Shown: positions 1 through 12,018 of the stretch, in pieces
Numbering within the stretch: position 1 is the first letter of the stretch
Layout: each line of letters begins with the position of its first letter
Assembly (NCBI GenBank): GCA_947179155.2
Contig: OX359273.1
Coordinates: forward strand, 10,789,001-10,853,000
Direction of reading: 5' to 3'
Origin: Hedera helix
Lineage: Eukaryota; Streptophyta; Magnoliopsida; Apiales; Araliaceae
DNA length: 64,000 bases
Notes under the pieces: model-generated
What the model was told of the DNA's origin: nothing
The model's database searches: none
The model's input: the letters and a program-made list of their open reading frames with translations, nothing else
Made by a program: the position numbers and the translations under genes

Positions 1-1110
1 TTAATCTTGACATGTGCAAGTCTCATTCCATTAGGCTCTACAGAGTTACCCATTTAACGAGCGTTTGGCTAATGACTCCCAAACCAGTTGGCTTTAGGGC
101 ATTAGGTGTAAAGACACCCCTAAGAGCCTATTAACTCGAGCAACAAAGGCCACAAAACTCGACTAGTCAAGTAATTTATTAACATCTTTCTTTTGTTTGT
201 TTGTTTGTTTTTTTTTTCTTTTTTTTTTCTTTTTTATAAATATGTGAGTGCGTTTTACGCTCCATCTCACGCTAAAGACAAATCAAACATGAGAAATCGT
301 TTCGAGTGATGCATATACGAGTTTTAAAGTAAAAGATTATCTCAATAAGCATGCAGTCAAATACACTACCTCTAAGCAAATAATCAATTCATTAGAAATG
401 GATATGTGCTCAAAGAAAAAGGGATCGCAAGTAATGTAAAAATCAACAGTAAGTCAAGCACACAGACGAAGCGACACTAATCAATTTTCTATGAGTTATA
501 ACTCAAATAATCATTTGCCTGATCCTCGATTATGGTTCAATTCAGATTAACTCAACGCTCAAGAGACTCAAACCTAAACTACAACGACTCAAAAACAAAA
601 ACACAAGAAAATAAAACAAAAACAAAAACAAACGAACATAAAACAAACAAAACAACATAAACCGACAAAAATAAAACAAAAATAACACATATAAATCCAT
701 TTTCGTAGGAAACACGGTTGCACTTAGCACGTGCAACAAGCCGTTAAACCCCAAGGTTGCCCAAGAGGACGAGTTTTGTCTCGTGAGGGTTTGCAGAGAA
801 TATACCCACAAAATTCAAAACTTAAATACAAATAAAAGCAAAAATTAATAAAACTAAATACAAAATTTGAAAACAAAACAAAACAAACTAAAATAACATA
901 AATCATACCAAAACAAAACCGCAGAAAACCCCAAACTTGGAATTGACAAAGTCCATTCTAAAAGCAATGTAAGAATTAAACCACGGGACTTCCCTGAAAA
1001 AATTGGGCCAATTTTTTAGTCAATTGTTGCCTTCCGCAACCGGCTCCAACGATTTGCTAAAATATGACCTGAAAATTAAAAAAACAAAACTAAACAAAAC
1101 ATTAGATAAC

Positions 1111-1126
1111 CTGGGTTGCCTCCCAG
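1111..1126 (-). other. Post-pol hairpin with GGCAA loop (Athila/Tat-like)
   Basis: The 16 bases form a 5-bp stem, CTGGG with CCCAG. On the minus (sense) strand the loop is AGGCAA. The same loop with different but paired stems occurs at 13983-14000 and 53947-53964 in two other Tat/Athila-like elements. Function unknown; a conserved RNA structure is inferred. Confidence 0.55.
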
Positions 1127-1296
1127 TTAGCGCTTGTTTTATAGTCTTTAGCTTGACTTCTTATTTTGTTTATTCCGAACTTTGAAAATGTCGCGAACAA
1201 AATCAAGAGTCCAAACGAAAAGTAAAAGTAAAAAAGAAAGTTTAAACAAAGACCAACTCGAATGAAATCAATAGTGAAAAACAATTAGAAACTAAT

Positions 1297-1314
1297 TCCC
1301 CGGCAACGGCGCCA
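1297..1314 (-). other. Primer binding site, tRNA-Asp type
   Basis: The minus strand reads TGGCGCCGTTGCCGGGGA, complementary to the 3' end of plant tRNA-Asp including the terminal CCA. This is the primer site usual for Athila/Tat-like Ty3/gypsy elements. It lies six bases inside the LTR end at 1321, as expected for the start of minus-strand DNA synthesis. Confidence 0.85.
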
Positions 1315-1320
1315 AAAACT

Positions 1321-3458
1321 TGATGAGCGAAATCGGAACGGTTTTATTTTACTAGTAAAGTTCTGACATCGAGTTCGTTTGAATGAACAATAACGCGCAA
1401 GCATACGCGGTCAACAAGTAATAAAGAGTAAGTAAAAGTCGATCCCACGAGGAATTAGTTCTAACGAGTTCCGAATACTGATTGCATCGAGTCAATCTTA
1501 GTTCAAACGTTTAATTGAATGGAAAAGTGGAATGTAAATAGACATAACACAAATAAACAATTAAACTAGAAAGCATTTAAAGATATGTGAATCTAAGCAT
1601 GCAATTTCCCCCACTACGTCGTTTTCCTCTCCTAACTCTCATCTCAATCGTACGGTCACGACAAACGGCTAACCGAGAGTACAAAGGTACTTATAGGCAT
1701 ATTTCGATAGCCAAATAAGCATATCTCATCCAAACCTATCCCATTCGACAGAATTCAGACAAGAACAACCCAAGCAAGATAATTCACTATATTTCTATGA
1801 GAATTAACACAAGTAAGGTTTTTTTAAAGCACAGACTCTCACATTGGCTACACGTGGCACGTAGGTATATGTCTATCCTACACGCAAATATGCATTCAAT
1901 CCTAAGACCCACTAACATACACATGATAACATATTCAGGCCCAAACTTATAATCCATCTTCCGATTTCATACAAGTTACCAAAGCGATTGCAAAGCTAAA
2001 CAATTAACAATTAGCACAAACATGACAACCCATTCATATGGTCGTAACCCACGAATGGTCAACCAAGAACACTACAGTACTTATACGCCTCTGTCGATAG
2101 CAATACAAGCATCCCCAAGTCTAAGTAATCCACTATATTTCTATGAGAATTAACATTAAACAAGGGTTTGAAGCACAAGTTCTTAACTGGTTACACATGG
2201 CATACAGGTATATTTCTATCCAATACGCAAATCATACATCCCAACTATGTAGAATAGCACAATCACATGTTATCACATTTAGGTCAATCCTATAATCCAT
2301 TTGTCAATTTCATATAGAAACCCACACTAATCATTAAGCCAAGCAATCGATATATGAATAACTAAACATGTTAATCCAATCCATGGTGCCAATCAAGAGA
2401 GAGAAAATCAATTCAACAACTATTTGGGTACCAAAAACATACTTATATTCCAATGAATGAAAACTAGCAAATATTCATTACAAATCCCACAAGATTCAAC
2501 AATAAAATGAAATACAAAGAATAATAAGAATCTAAAAGATTAAAGGGATGTCACCCAAGCTTCAATCTCCAGATCTCATCATCCATGGCTTCCATCCATA
2601 GCTTTCTTGCTTGCTCTTCATCTTCTTCATCCATTGATAGCCAAAAATTGGGGGAATTAGGGCTAAGAATCAAAGGTATGTAGGTATCCAATGAAGGAAA
2701 ACCCACATCCCTCATCTTCTTCCTCCCCAAATCGCCTATCTCTCTCTCCAAAATGAAAAGAAAAATCAAAGATATGAAGTTAGGGCTTCAAAAATGGCTT
2801 AAAAACTGGAAATCGCGACCTGGAACAGTGCACCGCCGCGGCGGTCAAACGTTCTGCTAATTTCTGAGTTTGTACCACCGCTGCGGCGGTGGAAACCACC
2901 GCTGCGGCGCTAGTACAAAATTCCCAGAAATGTTCCTTTTTTGACTGCCGCAACCTCCTTCAATGTTTTGGGCATATCTCTCTCATCCGACCTCCGATTG
3001 AGTTGATTTAAGATGTTTTGGAAAGCTGAGAAGTATATCTGCAACTTTCATGTTGGATGAATTGAGAGATAATGACTGGATCACGGCCCAAATTGAGCTT
3101 CAAGTGACTGCTGCGTAAACGGAGCGCAGAAAATGCGAACCGGACAATTCCAAGCCTTGATCCACCAAGCCCTTATTATAATTCCTACAAAATGAAATAG
3201 AAACACATAAAAACAATATAACACCACATCCTATACAATGTGGTATAAAAACACATACAACTAAACAAACACTTAACATATATAATACGAATGAATTACA
3301 CAAAACGACATAGATTACATAAAATACTTAAAAATAATATAATACACCATATTATACAATAACATAAAAACACATATAAAATCACATAAAACACTTAAAG
3401 AACCACAAATTATCAAGCTTAAATGTATTCAATTCGTAGGTATAAAACTCACTCATCA
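1321..3458 (-). repeat. LTR of Athila/Tat-like element (5' LTR on minus strand)
   Basis: The 2,138-base repeat is bounded by the inverted ends TGATGAG (1321) and CTCATCA (ending 3458), with the primer site just left of it, so it is the 5' LTR of a minus-strand element. A GC-rich block at about 2830-2920 repeats a CCGC(C/T)GCGGCG core several times in otherwise AT-rich sequence. The right flank begins ACCAC; the matching target duplication would lie off the left edge. The element was inserted into older LTR/copia sequence, since that continues directly at 3459. No coding sequence is supported inside the LTR. Confidence 0.8.
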
Positions 3459-3752
3459 ACCACTTAACGTTCTTGCAAAATAAAAACAAGTTTAAGTATA
3501 GGAAACTTGCCTTGATCGTTGATTACAACTAACCAATACAACTTAATGTCCTTTGAAAAGACCTAATAATTAATAAAGTTGATCTTTCAATTAGTATCAC
3601 ATCTAGGTTCATATAATAACCTTTGTATATCTTAATTTGCTAACATTTAATCACATAAATAAATAATTAAAGGTATATTAAACACGTAGAAATATTATCA
3701 TCATTTGATAATATTTTAATCACATAAAACATATATTAATTATTTATAAAAT
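3459..3752 (-). repeat. Fragment of a chromovirus-type LTR
   Basis: About 290 bases resemble the LTR copy at 47760-48040 in the same orientation (shared runs around ACTAACCAATAC, TTAGTATCA and TAATCACATAAAAC). The similarity stops at about 3752, where copia leader sequence begins, and the left end is cut by the Athila-like LTR. No terminal TG/CA is seen, so this is a rearranged remnant. Confidence 0.45.
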
Positions 3753-4604
3753 ACGTGTCATATTATTTAACATGCAAAACATATTTGGATAATATATAAT
3801 AAATATATATATTAATCACGCACATATAGAATACTGTATTCTATTTAGATTGATTGTGAACTTTTATTCTACTTTGGTTTATTCGAGCCACCAAATAAAC
3901 CGAATGGTCAAACTTAGGGTGTAAGAATAAATACATAAATATAACTGTTACATTTAACTCGGGCTTCGTTACAATCGGGTCTTTATGCGCTCATTGCTCT
4001 TCGGCTCTAATTCTTTAAAATAATTCTAACTAATCCTATTATAAGTTATTTTCATAAAATAGAAATCTTGATCAGTAGTCAAGGGGAAGCACATATGAGA
4101 GAGATAGAATTTACAATAGAAAATTAGAAAAAGACGAGGTACGCATACCCCATTTATTAAAACTCATTTATTCAATGCATCCACACAAAATAAATCCAAC
4201 CATATTGGTCAATAGTCCATAATCAATCCCATTTATTATCATATATACCAACATATATATTAATAAATAATATTCATCTTATGAATTAAATGAATCATTT
4301 CATATATATATCGGTATCATTTAATGGGCAATTTAAAGTTGCATGAAACCCAATTTCATGTTTAAAATAAAAATTTTATGTTAATTATAAAATCATGTAA
4401 AAATAAACTATTTATTTTTAATATATTTTGTATTTTTTTGGATTTTTAAAATTATCCAAAATAAACTATTTATTTTTTTTAATTTAAAAATCTACTAAAA
4501 CATACAAAAAATAATTAAAAATCCAAAAATTGCATTATTTACGAAAATACCACCGGAAGTTCATAATTAGAAGACTACCACTGGTCGCCCAAAAATTACA
4601 GAAA
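3753..4604 (-). mobile_element. Leader remnant of copia element A
   Basis: This stretch is similar to 35460-36230, which is the untranslated leader of copia B close to its primer site. Shared landmarks are the ATTATTTAACATGC segment, the ATAGAATACT segment and the TTTAATGGGCAATTTAAAGTTGCAT segment. In copia A the leader is broken by the solo LTR at 4610-9018 and resumes at 9024. No open frame is supported. Confidence 0.6.
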
Positions 4605-6613
4605 TGCCATGTAACGACCCCGAAATTCGACCAATCTTATTCCCTTAAATTTCATGTTTATTATACATTATTTTCCTTTCGTCCAAATTTCGGTACGTTA
4701 ATAATCTTTAATCACATTCTTTGAACCCTTAATTGATTTTATAAATTATCAATTACCAAATTATTTTTTTCGGTATAAAATTTTCTTTTTCTCAATTCAA
4801 TCATTGTATTAAAGTATTTGATTATTTAAAACTTTATATCTCGATCCTAGTCCCTGGATCGCAACCTTTACTTTCTCTTTCTATTACCAGTGTCGTAAAG
4901 CTCAACATTTTCAATTTAATATCAATACAAACATCTTTGCTTCATTGTTCACACTTTTAAACCTATCGTACTCTTTATCATACAACAATCTTAAATCATT
5001 ATCATATACCATTTAACTTTATTGGATCAGTCTGGATCCAATTACATTTGTATACAACACATATAAATAAACTTTGCCAATATATTCACATTCAAGTATT
5101 ATATCAACAATATATAACCATTACGTTTACAACCTTCTATAACAAATCCATCATAATCCGATATTTCTTGAAATTTATATATCTACCTGCAAAAATATTT
5201 ATTAAGCAAGTAATGAGTACAACGGCTCAGCAAGTTCAACAGTTTATGCTTCACGTAGCACATAGCTTAACATGCTATGTGTGTGTCATACATTACGTGT
5301 TGTGCTTCTACATGAGCAATATATCTCATATATATTCATATCGTTGCACAAAACACACATTGTTGTCATATTAATCACGTATCACATAGCACATAATTTG
5401 TATGCATTTAAAACAAGAATTTCATATTATAACAGTCCAACATTTAACATAAAAGGACTGAAGAACTTGTCTGTCGTCCAATTATTTAATAAATTAATAG
5501 CCCAAACCCTTTACTCGATCAACCTATGATCATAAAATGATCACATAATAAGTATTTATCCTCTTATGATATTAATTTAGTTAATTAATATCATCTATGA
5601 TGTAATTAACTCCACCCGACGATTTATTTTGGGGTACCGGGTTAATTATTAATAATAATAAGGTTAATTATATTAACCTCGTTCCTTAAAATATTCATTT
5701 AACTTAATATTAAATACATTCACTACGGACAACCCGGTTCATTGGATAAATTTTAACATATTCGGTTGTCCGGATTTTCACTTATTCATTTTCTATCCTT
5801 TAAACTTAATAGATTAATATTTAAAATATTTAAATATTAATCCCCAATATTTAATATTTTTACAAAAATATTAAACTTAATGCCCAAATATCATTTCTAT
5901 ATTTTTAGTATTTTTTTTATAATTTTCTACAATTTTTAAAAACTTATTTCAATTAAAAATCACTTTTGAGGGCATTTTGGTAAATTCCACACGTTTAGGG
6001 ATACAACTGACATTAACAGAAAACCTCAGGGGCATATCCGTAATTTTTCGAGGCCAAATGACACGCTGGTCCTTTCCAGAAAAGGCCGGGGGTAAAATAG
6101 TAATTTTTGCCCCAAAACTTGGCCGCGCATGGCGCGACCTCCCCTTTTCCCGTCTCCGCCTAGGCCAAACGACATCGTTTGGCATGGCAAAATCTGCTTC
6201 CGCGCATGGCGCGACCTCCCCCTTCAGCGCCCAAAAACTACGTCGTTTTGGTCGCGCCTCAGAAAAAAAATGGCCCGCGCAATAGACCAACTTAAAGAAA
6301 AATATACCATTTTCTTCAGAATTTCCACAACATAACTACTCCCAAAATTATATAATTCATAGATATACATTAGAAAATTATTTTGAACTATTATTCTAAT
6401 TATTTTCTAATTTTCCACAAATTTATTTCATTATCACAAATACAAATTAATTTAAATAACTAAGCTTATACCTTCCTTAAAGCTTTAAAAATCCCTCTTA
6501 GAGGCTTGTTCTTCACATAGTTGGCTCCAATATTCCCTTCCCTCTCGATGGTGGTGGAGCTTGGTAGCTACGGTGGCGTTTGGGTGGAAGGAGAAAAAGA
6601 ATAATACATGTGT

Positions 6614-7920
6614 TTGATAGGGCTAAATTATACGATATTTTTATTCTCTAATACTTAGTTTTTATATTTATTGTGTGCTTAAATGTTTAATTATTTAGCT
6701 TATATTGGTTTTAATAGGTTTTATAGGGTTTTAGTTAATTTATGTTAATTTGGATAATTTTATAGTATTTTTTATATTTCTTTTTATTTATGTGTTTTTA
6801 TTTAGTTTTAGTGTTTTAGGTGTTTTATTTATTATTCTGTGTTTTTATTATTTTTAGTATTTTTATTTATTTTTAATTATTTTATATTTTATTTTGTAGG
6901 AAAAATAAGCTTTGGGGGCAAAATCTGTAAATTCTGCAAAGCTTCGGGGCCAAATCTGTAATTATCGGAAAAGTCAGCATGGCGCGCAATGTGCGGAAAT
7001 GGGTAAGCAGGCGAGAAACGAAACGACGTCGTTTTGGGCAGAAGACGCTGAAGAACAGTCCGCGCAATGCGCGAACGTTTGTGGAAGAATAGGCGTTTGA
7101 TCAACACGCGCTAACGGTAACAGTCTGGGGCGTGTAATACACGCGCTGACGCGTCAGAGAAGGAGAGAGAAAGAGGCGGCTGACAGCTTTGTTCCTTTTC
7201 CTTCCTTATTTTGGATTTCCTACACTGCAATGTAATAAATCAGTAGAATAAAAATCCGATTTTAATTTGGAAAAGGAAGCAATAATATTTTATTTTATTT
7301 TTAGTATTTTATTTAGACTTCCAATTAGGTTTAGGATAATAATTATTTTATTTTTCTTTTATTTTTAATTGTAAATCCTACTAGGTTTAGGAGGATTTTG
7401 GAATCTATAAATAGAGGGTTTGATACACAATGTAATAGACAACTCTCATTAGAATAAAAATTCTCTCTTCTATTCTTTAGTGTTCTTTATATTTATGAGT
7501 AGTTAATTTATTTTTCTTGGTTTAAGTGTTTGAAGCCATCAAGATTTACACACTGTGAGATCTAATTTATTTTAATTGTTCAATTTATATTTTGATTATT
7601 GAATATTCTTCTATGCTTAATTTTATGATTGATTTGTTTAATTGCTAGGAGCACTACTAGTTTATTATTCATATTAATCTACTGCTATTTGTGAAGCAAC
7701 TAAGTTTAATAATTGTTTTGCAGATCAAAAGATTATTTTATCTTAGGAAGAATATTCATCTAAATTAAATGCAAACACGTGGCTTGTGTTGTTTAGTTCA
7801 ACGATCTCTCTAATTCTTTATGTTGCTATTAAATTAAATTTTTAGCACGTGCCGGGGGTTGTTTAATAGTAAGGGTATTTAGACCACGTGGCTCTACTTA
7901 TCTAAAATTAAGGTTTAGGA
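6614..7920 (+). mobile_element. Tat-like LTR nested in the solo LTR S1
   Basis: Comparison of S1 with its other copy (about 48695-51815) shows that roughly 1.3 kb here is extra: similarity stops near 6610 and resumes near 7922 at AATATTTATTTTAATT. The insert starts TTGATAGGGC, has a TATA box (7406-7413), and carries a GTAGGAAAAA segment followed by GC-rich sequence with the palindrome AAACGACGTCGTTT, much like the Tat-like LTR at 55556. I could not find a clean target duplication, so the right boundary is approximate and a deletion may accompany the insertion. No coding sequence is supported. Confidence 0.5.
7406..7413 (+). promoter_or_regulatory. TATA box of the nested Tat-like LTR
   Basis: TATAAATA in the context CTATAAATAGAGG, near the middle of the nested LTR, followed by a leader-like stretch. 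It is the expected plus-strand promoter core of this LTR. Confidence 0.5.
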
Positions 7921-9023
7921 TAATATTTATTTTAATTTACTAAAAATCATAACATGATTTATAAATAATATTTATACCCTTTTCGGGTATTTTATTTGAC
8001 AAATTTTGTACACGCATAATAGCATGTATATAATTATATGAGGTAATTTATATCTACAAAATTCATAAAATAATTCATATAACATATAAAAATTATTTTT
8101 CGTAATTTTTCACTTCATTTCTTGAACAACATGTTACACTAACATGTTCGCGTTTCAAAAATATTATCCTTCATAAAAGTCATAATAATTCCATTATATA
8201 TAATATAATTTTTAATAACTTAAAGCATTCCTTTTTCTAATTTATTTTCATTTTTTTACAATTTACACTAACTTTCCTAATATAATTTATATAATTACTT
8301 TCTCATTACATAATTTCCATTTTACACCAATACAATTAATAAAATTTCTTCCGACCTTATTCAACTTAATCTTCTTATATAATTATTCCTATATAATTTA
8401 TATAATCATTATTTTCCTCATATTTTACTTTAATTTTCTTATATAAATTATATAATTATTTACTATATAATTTATATAATTACTTTTCTTCTTTATTAAT
8501 TTCCAAACTTCCACCATAATTATTGATTAATTATATGATCAATATTTCTAATTTTACTAACTTCCTCATTAACTTTTCATAAATTTTCGGATTAATTTAA
8601 TTATTAATCCCTTAATTTTCATAATTAATGAAATTTATAATTATCAATTAAACATGCACATTTATATACAAATATATCTATATACATATCTATTTCAGAT
8701 TCCTCACATTTCCACATACCACCATTTACATAATAATTTCCGTACTTCCATAATAATTTTATTGTATAATTTATTGTACATTTACATATAATTTCTTTTA
8801 TTTTTCATAAATTATTTTTAAACAATTTATTTACTTTTCAATTAATTTAAATCAACATCAATTATCACCATTTCCATATCGATTTAATTTATCAATTAAA
8901 TCCCTTCACATACTTTAAATCACTTATATCATAAATAATTTAAACAACTTTGATAATTTTATCAATTAAATTCTCATTTAATATTATTAAAGAAATCTTG
9001 GAAATTTGGATCCTTACATGCCA

Positions 9024-9341
9024 TCGCGCCCAGCAATTAGCGTCCGTGCGTCGCACGCCATGCGCAGTCCCACGCAATGCGCGCCATGACCAGCCACGCG
9101 CAATGGGCGCTAGAATACAGTTTTCGTGCATTGCTCACCCAGTACTATAGCGGTACTATAGCAGCCTGAGAAAAAATAAAAAGACTTTTTTCCTTTTTAA
9201 AATACGATTTTTGCAATTGATTTTCAATACCCATGATTCAATACAATAAATTATGCCCAATAAATTGTTCTAAACACATACCAATACATATATGAAATTA
9301 AAACAATTAATAATTCGCATAAGTTTGGCTCTTGATACCAC
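9024..9341 (-). mobile_element. Copia A leader next to the LTR, with primer site
   Basis: The minus strand at 9327-9340 reads TGGTATCAAGAGCC, the usual copia primer site complementary to initiator tRNA-Met with one extra base. The adjoining leader (about 9240-9326) matches the same positions in copia B (36740-36814) and copia C (46693-46790). A GC-rich segment at 9024-9125 with several GCGC and CATGGCGC-like words and the words GGTACTATAGC follow. This is the 5' untranslated start of the copia A transcript. Confidence 0.75.
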
Positions 9342-9790
9342 TGTTGGTTTGCAAAAATATGGCATACATATAATCAAATTATATAAGTGCAATGGAAGCA
9401 AGAAAAAATCAGATTTTAATTTTTTTCTACAAACCAATAACCAGGATCTTTCTTATGCGACTATTATTAATTGAGGAAGGATAAAAGATTTATACATTTG
9501 TAGAACTAAGCTTCCACAAGTACAAGTTTAACTTTCTTTAATCTTTCGCGTTCTTCTTCAAATTCACCAATTAGATTCCATGGATCAATGTTAGCTCCCC
9601 AAATGTGAAGCCTCTATGGTGATCCACTAAGAGATCTATGAATTGAATAAGTGGATTTTGGTTTCTCCAAACCATGAGTGGCTAGCCCTTATTTTCTCAC
9701 TCTCTAACTCCTTAGATATAGAGAATTATGAAGTACTCTATTTATTCTTGTGAAAGAGTGTGTAACCTTAATCAATGATAAGACTCTCTT

Positions 9791-9797
9791 ATTTATA
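9791..9797 (-). promoter_or_regulatory. TATA box of copia A LTR
   Basis: ATTTATA on the plus strand is TATAAAT on the sense strand, in CTATAAATAAGAG. The same position and context recur at 37241-37247 (copia B) and 46229-46236 (copia C). The palindrome series lies directly upstream in the direction of transcription. Confidence 0.65.
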
Positions 9798-9811
9798 GAT
9801 ATAGTCAACAC

Positions 9812-10003
9812 TCCTAAACTATTTAGGATTAGGATTTTAATTTAATTCCCAATTCATTTAGGAACTAAATTAATTAATTACAATTTCTAAACTATTTAGG
9901 AACTTAATTATTTAATAATGAGAGTACTTCTTATTAATTAATTACTAAACCGTTTAGTAACTTAATTATTTATTATAATTATAATTCCTAAACCATTTAG
10001 GAA
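9812..10003 (-). promoter_or_regulatory. Tandem palindromes upstream of the copia A promoter
   Basis: Palindromes of the form (A/C)CTAAA-N3-TTTAG(T/G) recur: 9812-9828 TCCTAAACTATTTAGGA, near 9885-9903, 9942-9960 TTACTAAACCGTTTAGTAA, and 9985-10003 TTCCTAAACCATTTAGGAA. In the third copy both arms are changed together (C/G to A/T), so pairing is kept. They lie in U3 just upstream of the TATA box. Similar palindromes are present in copia B and C. They may be sites for a dimeric DNA-binding protein or RNA hairpins at the 3' end of the transcript; the sequence alone does not decide. Confidence 0.55.
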
Positions 10004-11231
10004 CTAAATAATAATACTAGTAATAATAATAATAGTAATAATAATAATAATAAGACTCCTCTTATTAATTTATAATTAGTATTTCTAAACTACCAAACTA
10101 TAAATATTAAGCTATTTAATTTATTTTATCACCATAATATAAATTAAATATACTTAATTTATTATTAGAATTATGTCATCCACTTCTAAAATAAATATTA
10201 TTCTTTTGCGGTGTGACCCTTTAGGTTCCCCATATTAAACTCGTTGTATAATAAATAAATTAGAACAATTCTAATTCAGTTATTACGAATTAACTCTTTA
10301 ATTCAGAATAAATAATTATTTCACAATAAGGGTAAGCCCCCTTAGCGATTAGTCTACATTCCAGATAATATAGATTTCAACATTTGATCGTAAAAGAACC
10401 TTTCAGGGAATAGTTATCGTACAATTTAATCCTTCTACCGTACAATGTCTCAATCAAATATAAGACACGAAATTTCTATCAAGTCTTATTTATTTGATCA
10501 TATGCATTTTAATTCACATATGCACAACTCTAGTTAATGTAAATTAGAAACTCTTTTCTAATTCCATTCAACCCTGGCCATGAATTTTCGAGTTGTCACT
10601 TATTGAATAGCATAGGACATCTCTCCATTTACTGAAAATGATAGATCATTTATTGATCATTCACCTATCTCCATGTATACCTTATTAAACCCAAGCATAT
10701 CCTTTGATATACCAACAAGCCTTAAGGAATATGTTAAAGTATAACTCAGTACACACAAGTTACTATGATGATCTCAAGTCCAAGGATCATATAAGGAACT
10801 CCATTGACAGACAAGTAAAACTCCATTAGTGTTCCTTGAGCGAGTCACGTTCAGTGAACTTATTCTCTAATAAGCACCTACATATTTACTTTAATGTCTC
10901 TACACAAATGATTATGAGATCAATCATCATCTTCATAAGAGCAAGCATAATCTGTACCAATTTATTTGGATCTACTAATCCCCCTTTTAGTGATCCAATG
11001 ATTGGGAACAATTTTAGTTTTGAGCTATCTTAAATTTAGATCTCATTAGCATGATCCTCATCATGGTTCTAAAAGTATTGCTCGAAAACTATGGATTTAT
11101 CTATTTAATTAATTTAGCTAATTAATCATAAATAAAGAAATGTCTTGATACTTTTATTAATAAACGAATAAGATTACAAAGTATATGCTTATCACATCAA
11201 ACGTGACTGGCTTGAGGGCATACTACGTTCA

Positions 11232-12015
11232 TTAACTGTTTTAGAAGTAGTCTAAGCCAATTATTTCGGTTAGATATTTGCAAGTTGAATTTTTTAAAAG
11301 CAACCCAAACCAGTTGTTGGTGCAGAATTTTACTGTAAGATTGAGAGAACAATCCATAATGGGGAAATTATATATCGGTTATTCGATTACAAACGCAAGT
11401 AAATGTTATATATATATACATAGTGTACAAGAAGCTAATTCCCTCAAGTACAAACCTGGTGGATTATAACCTAAAAGGTTTAGTCGAATGATTAATTTTT
11501 GTGAATTAGATCAAGGTCTAATTTATCACTTAGTAGTAAATAATCAATATTCATTCTTTCACTTGATTATAGATTATATTGTTCAAAATTATTTTATATT
11601 GTTGAATCTTTCGAAGTTATTCCTTTTTATTCATGATATAATCATTATTGTTTATTTTAAACTTGTTGAGCAAAGTAGTTGCTCACCCTTGCAATATCAT
11701 GAATTATTTCAGCTAAACTAGAAAGTTCGATCTAGGATAAAGGCAAAGATAAGATGAAGAATTAACTATGCTTAATGGTTAATTTCATGTTTGTTGTTTT
11801 TATTGAAACATTATATCATGTAACACGAACCTTTTTGTGTAATTAAGATATTCGTGATGTATTATAGAACCTTAGGACATAGATGCCCTTTTGTAATGAC
11901 CAACATAAGTTTATATTATTCCGCATTAGTTATTAAATGTTGTTTAGATGAGATTGGATGTATGGATTGTGAGCACTGAATTCGAGGTATTGTACCCGAA
12001 TTTGGCGACGCCACA
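11232..12015 (+). repeat. 3' part of the 5' LTR of chromovirus A
   Basis: The LTR end GGCGACGCCACA (to 12015) is followed at once by a primer site. The stretch resembles the 3' part of the P LTR (around 42900-43271) and, at about 90%, the inverted copy at 44070-44829. The left part of this LTR is cut by copia A at 11231. The words TTGCTCACCCTTGC and AAAGGCAAAG recur in the P LTR near 42940 and 43010. No coding sequence is supported. Confidence 0.7.
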
Positions 12016-12018
12016 GGT

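Larger units (their letters stand above)
1..1320 (-). mobile_element. Interior of an Athila/Tat-like retrotransposon, gag-pol apparently missing
   Basis: Read on the minus strand this stretch follows the LTR at 1321-3458 and its primer site at 1297-1314. I find no gag, protease, reverse transcriptase or integrase motif in any frame. About 170 bases after the primer site lies the GGCAA hairpin (1111-1126), which in element T sits just after the integrase. The visible interior therefore looks like post-pol tail joined almost directly to the leader, the pattern of a non-autonomous element. A/C-rich low-complexity sequence (about 590-930) and a T-rich tract (about 185-240) fill the rest; open frames there are compositional. 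The far LTR lies outside the window, so coding sequence further left cannot be excluded. Confidence 0.6.
4610..9018 (-). mobile_element. Solo chromovirus-type LTR with 5-bp target duplication (S1)
   Basis: It begins TGTAACGACCCCG and ends GGATCCTTACA. It is flanked on both sides by TGCCA (4605-4609 and 9019-9023), so it is a complete insertion. No primer site, polypurine tract or pol motif is found, so a solo LTR left by LTR-LTR recombination is the simplest reading. It interrupts the copia A leader. A partial second copy lies at about 48695-51815. A GC-rich block at 6050-6260 carries palindromes such as AACGACATCGTT. An LTR of another family is inserted at about 6614-7920, which explains the extra length. 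Orientation is inferred from the related copy, whose TATA-like signal reads on the minus strand. Confidence 0.75.
9342..11231 (-). repeat. 5' LTR of copia element A
   Basis: On the plus strand the LTR starts TGTTGGTTTGC and ends CTACGTTCA, 1,890 bases. The primer site is directly left, so it is the 5' LTR of a minus-strand element whose body runs left. It is about 90% similar by eye to the inverted copia C LTR (44830-46677), and more distantly to the copia B LTRs. It carries a TATA box at 9791-9797 and tandem palindromes at 9812-10003. It is inserted in the LTR of chromovirus A; the same junction recurs in copia C. AT-rich open frames inside are not coding. Confidence 0.85.

Noticed and set aside
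542..1284. Several 60-89 codon open frames on both strands
   Set aside because: They run through A/C-rich low-complexity sequence in the element interior, give hydrophobic F/L-rich peptides and match no domain; composition explains them.
1297..1314. tRNA-like sequence
   Set aside because: Only the last 18 bases complementary to a tRNA 3' end are present; it is a primer binding site, not a tRNA gene. The same holds at 9327, 15173, 36815 and 46679.
5949..6335. Three overlapping open frames of 68-113 codons
   Set aside because: They arise from the GC-rich island of solo LTR S1, occur on both strands at once, and the related copy at 50123-50457 does not conserve any one frame.
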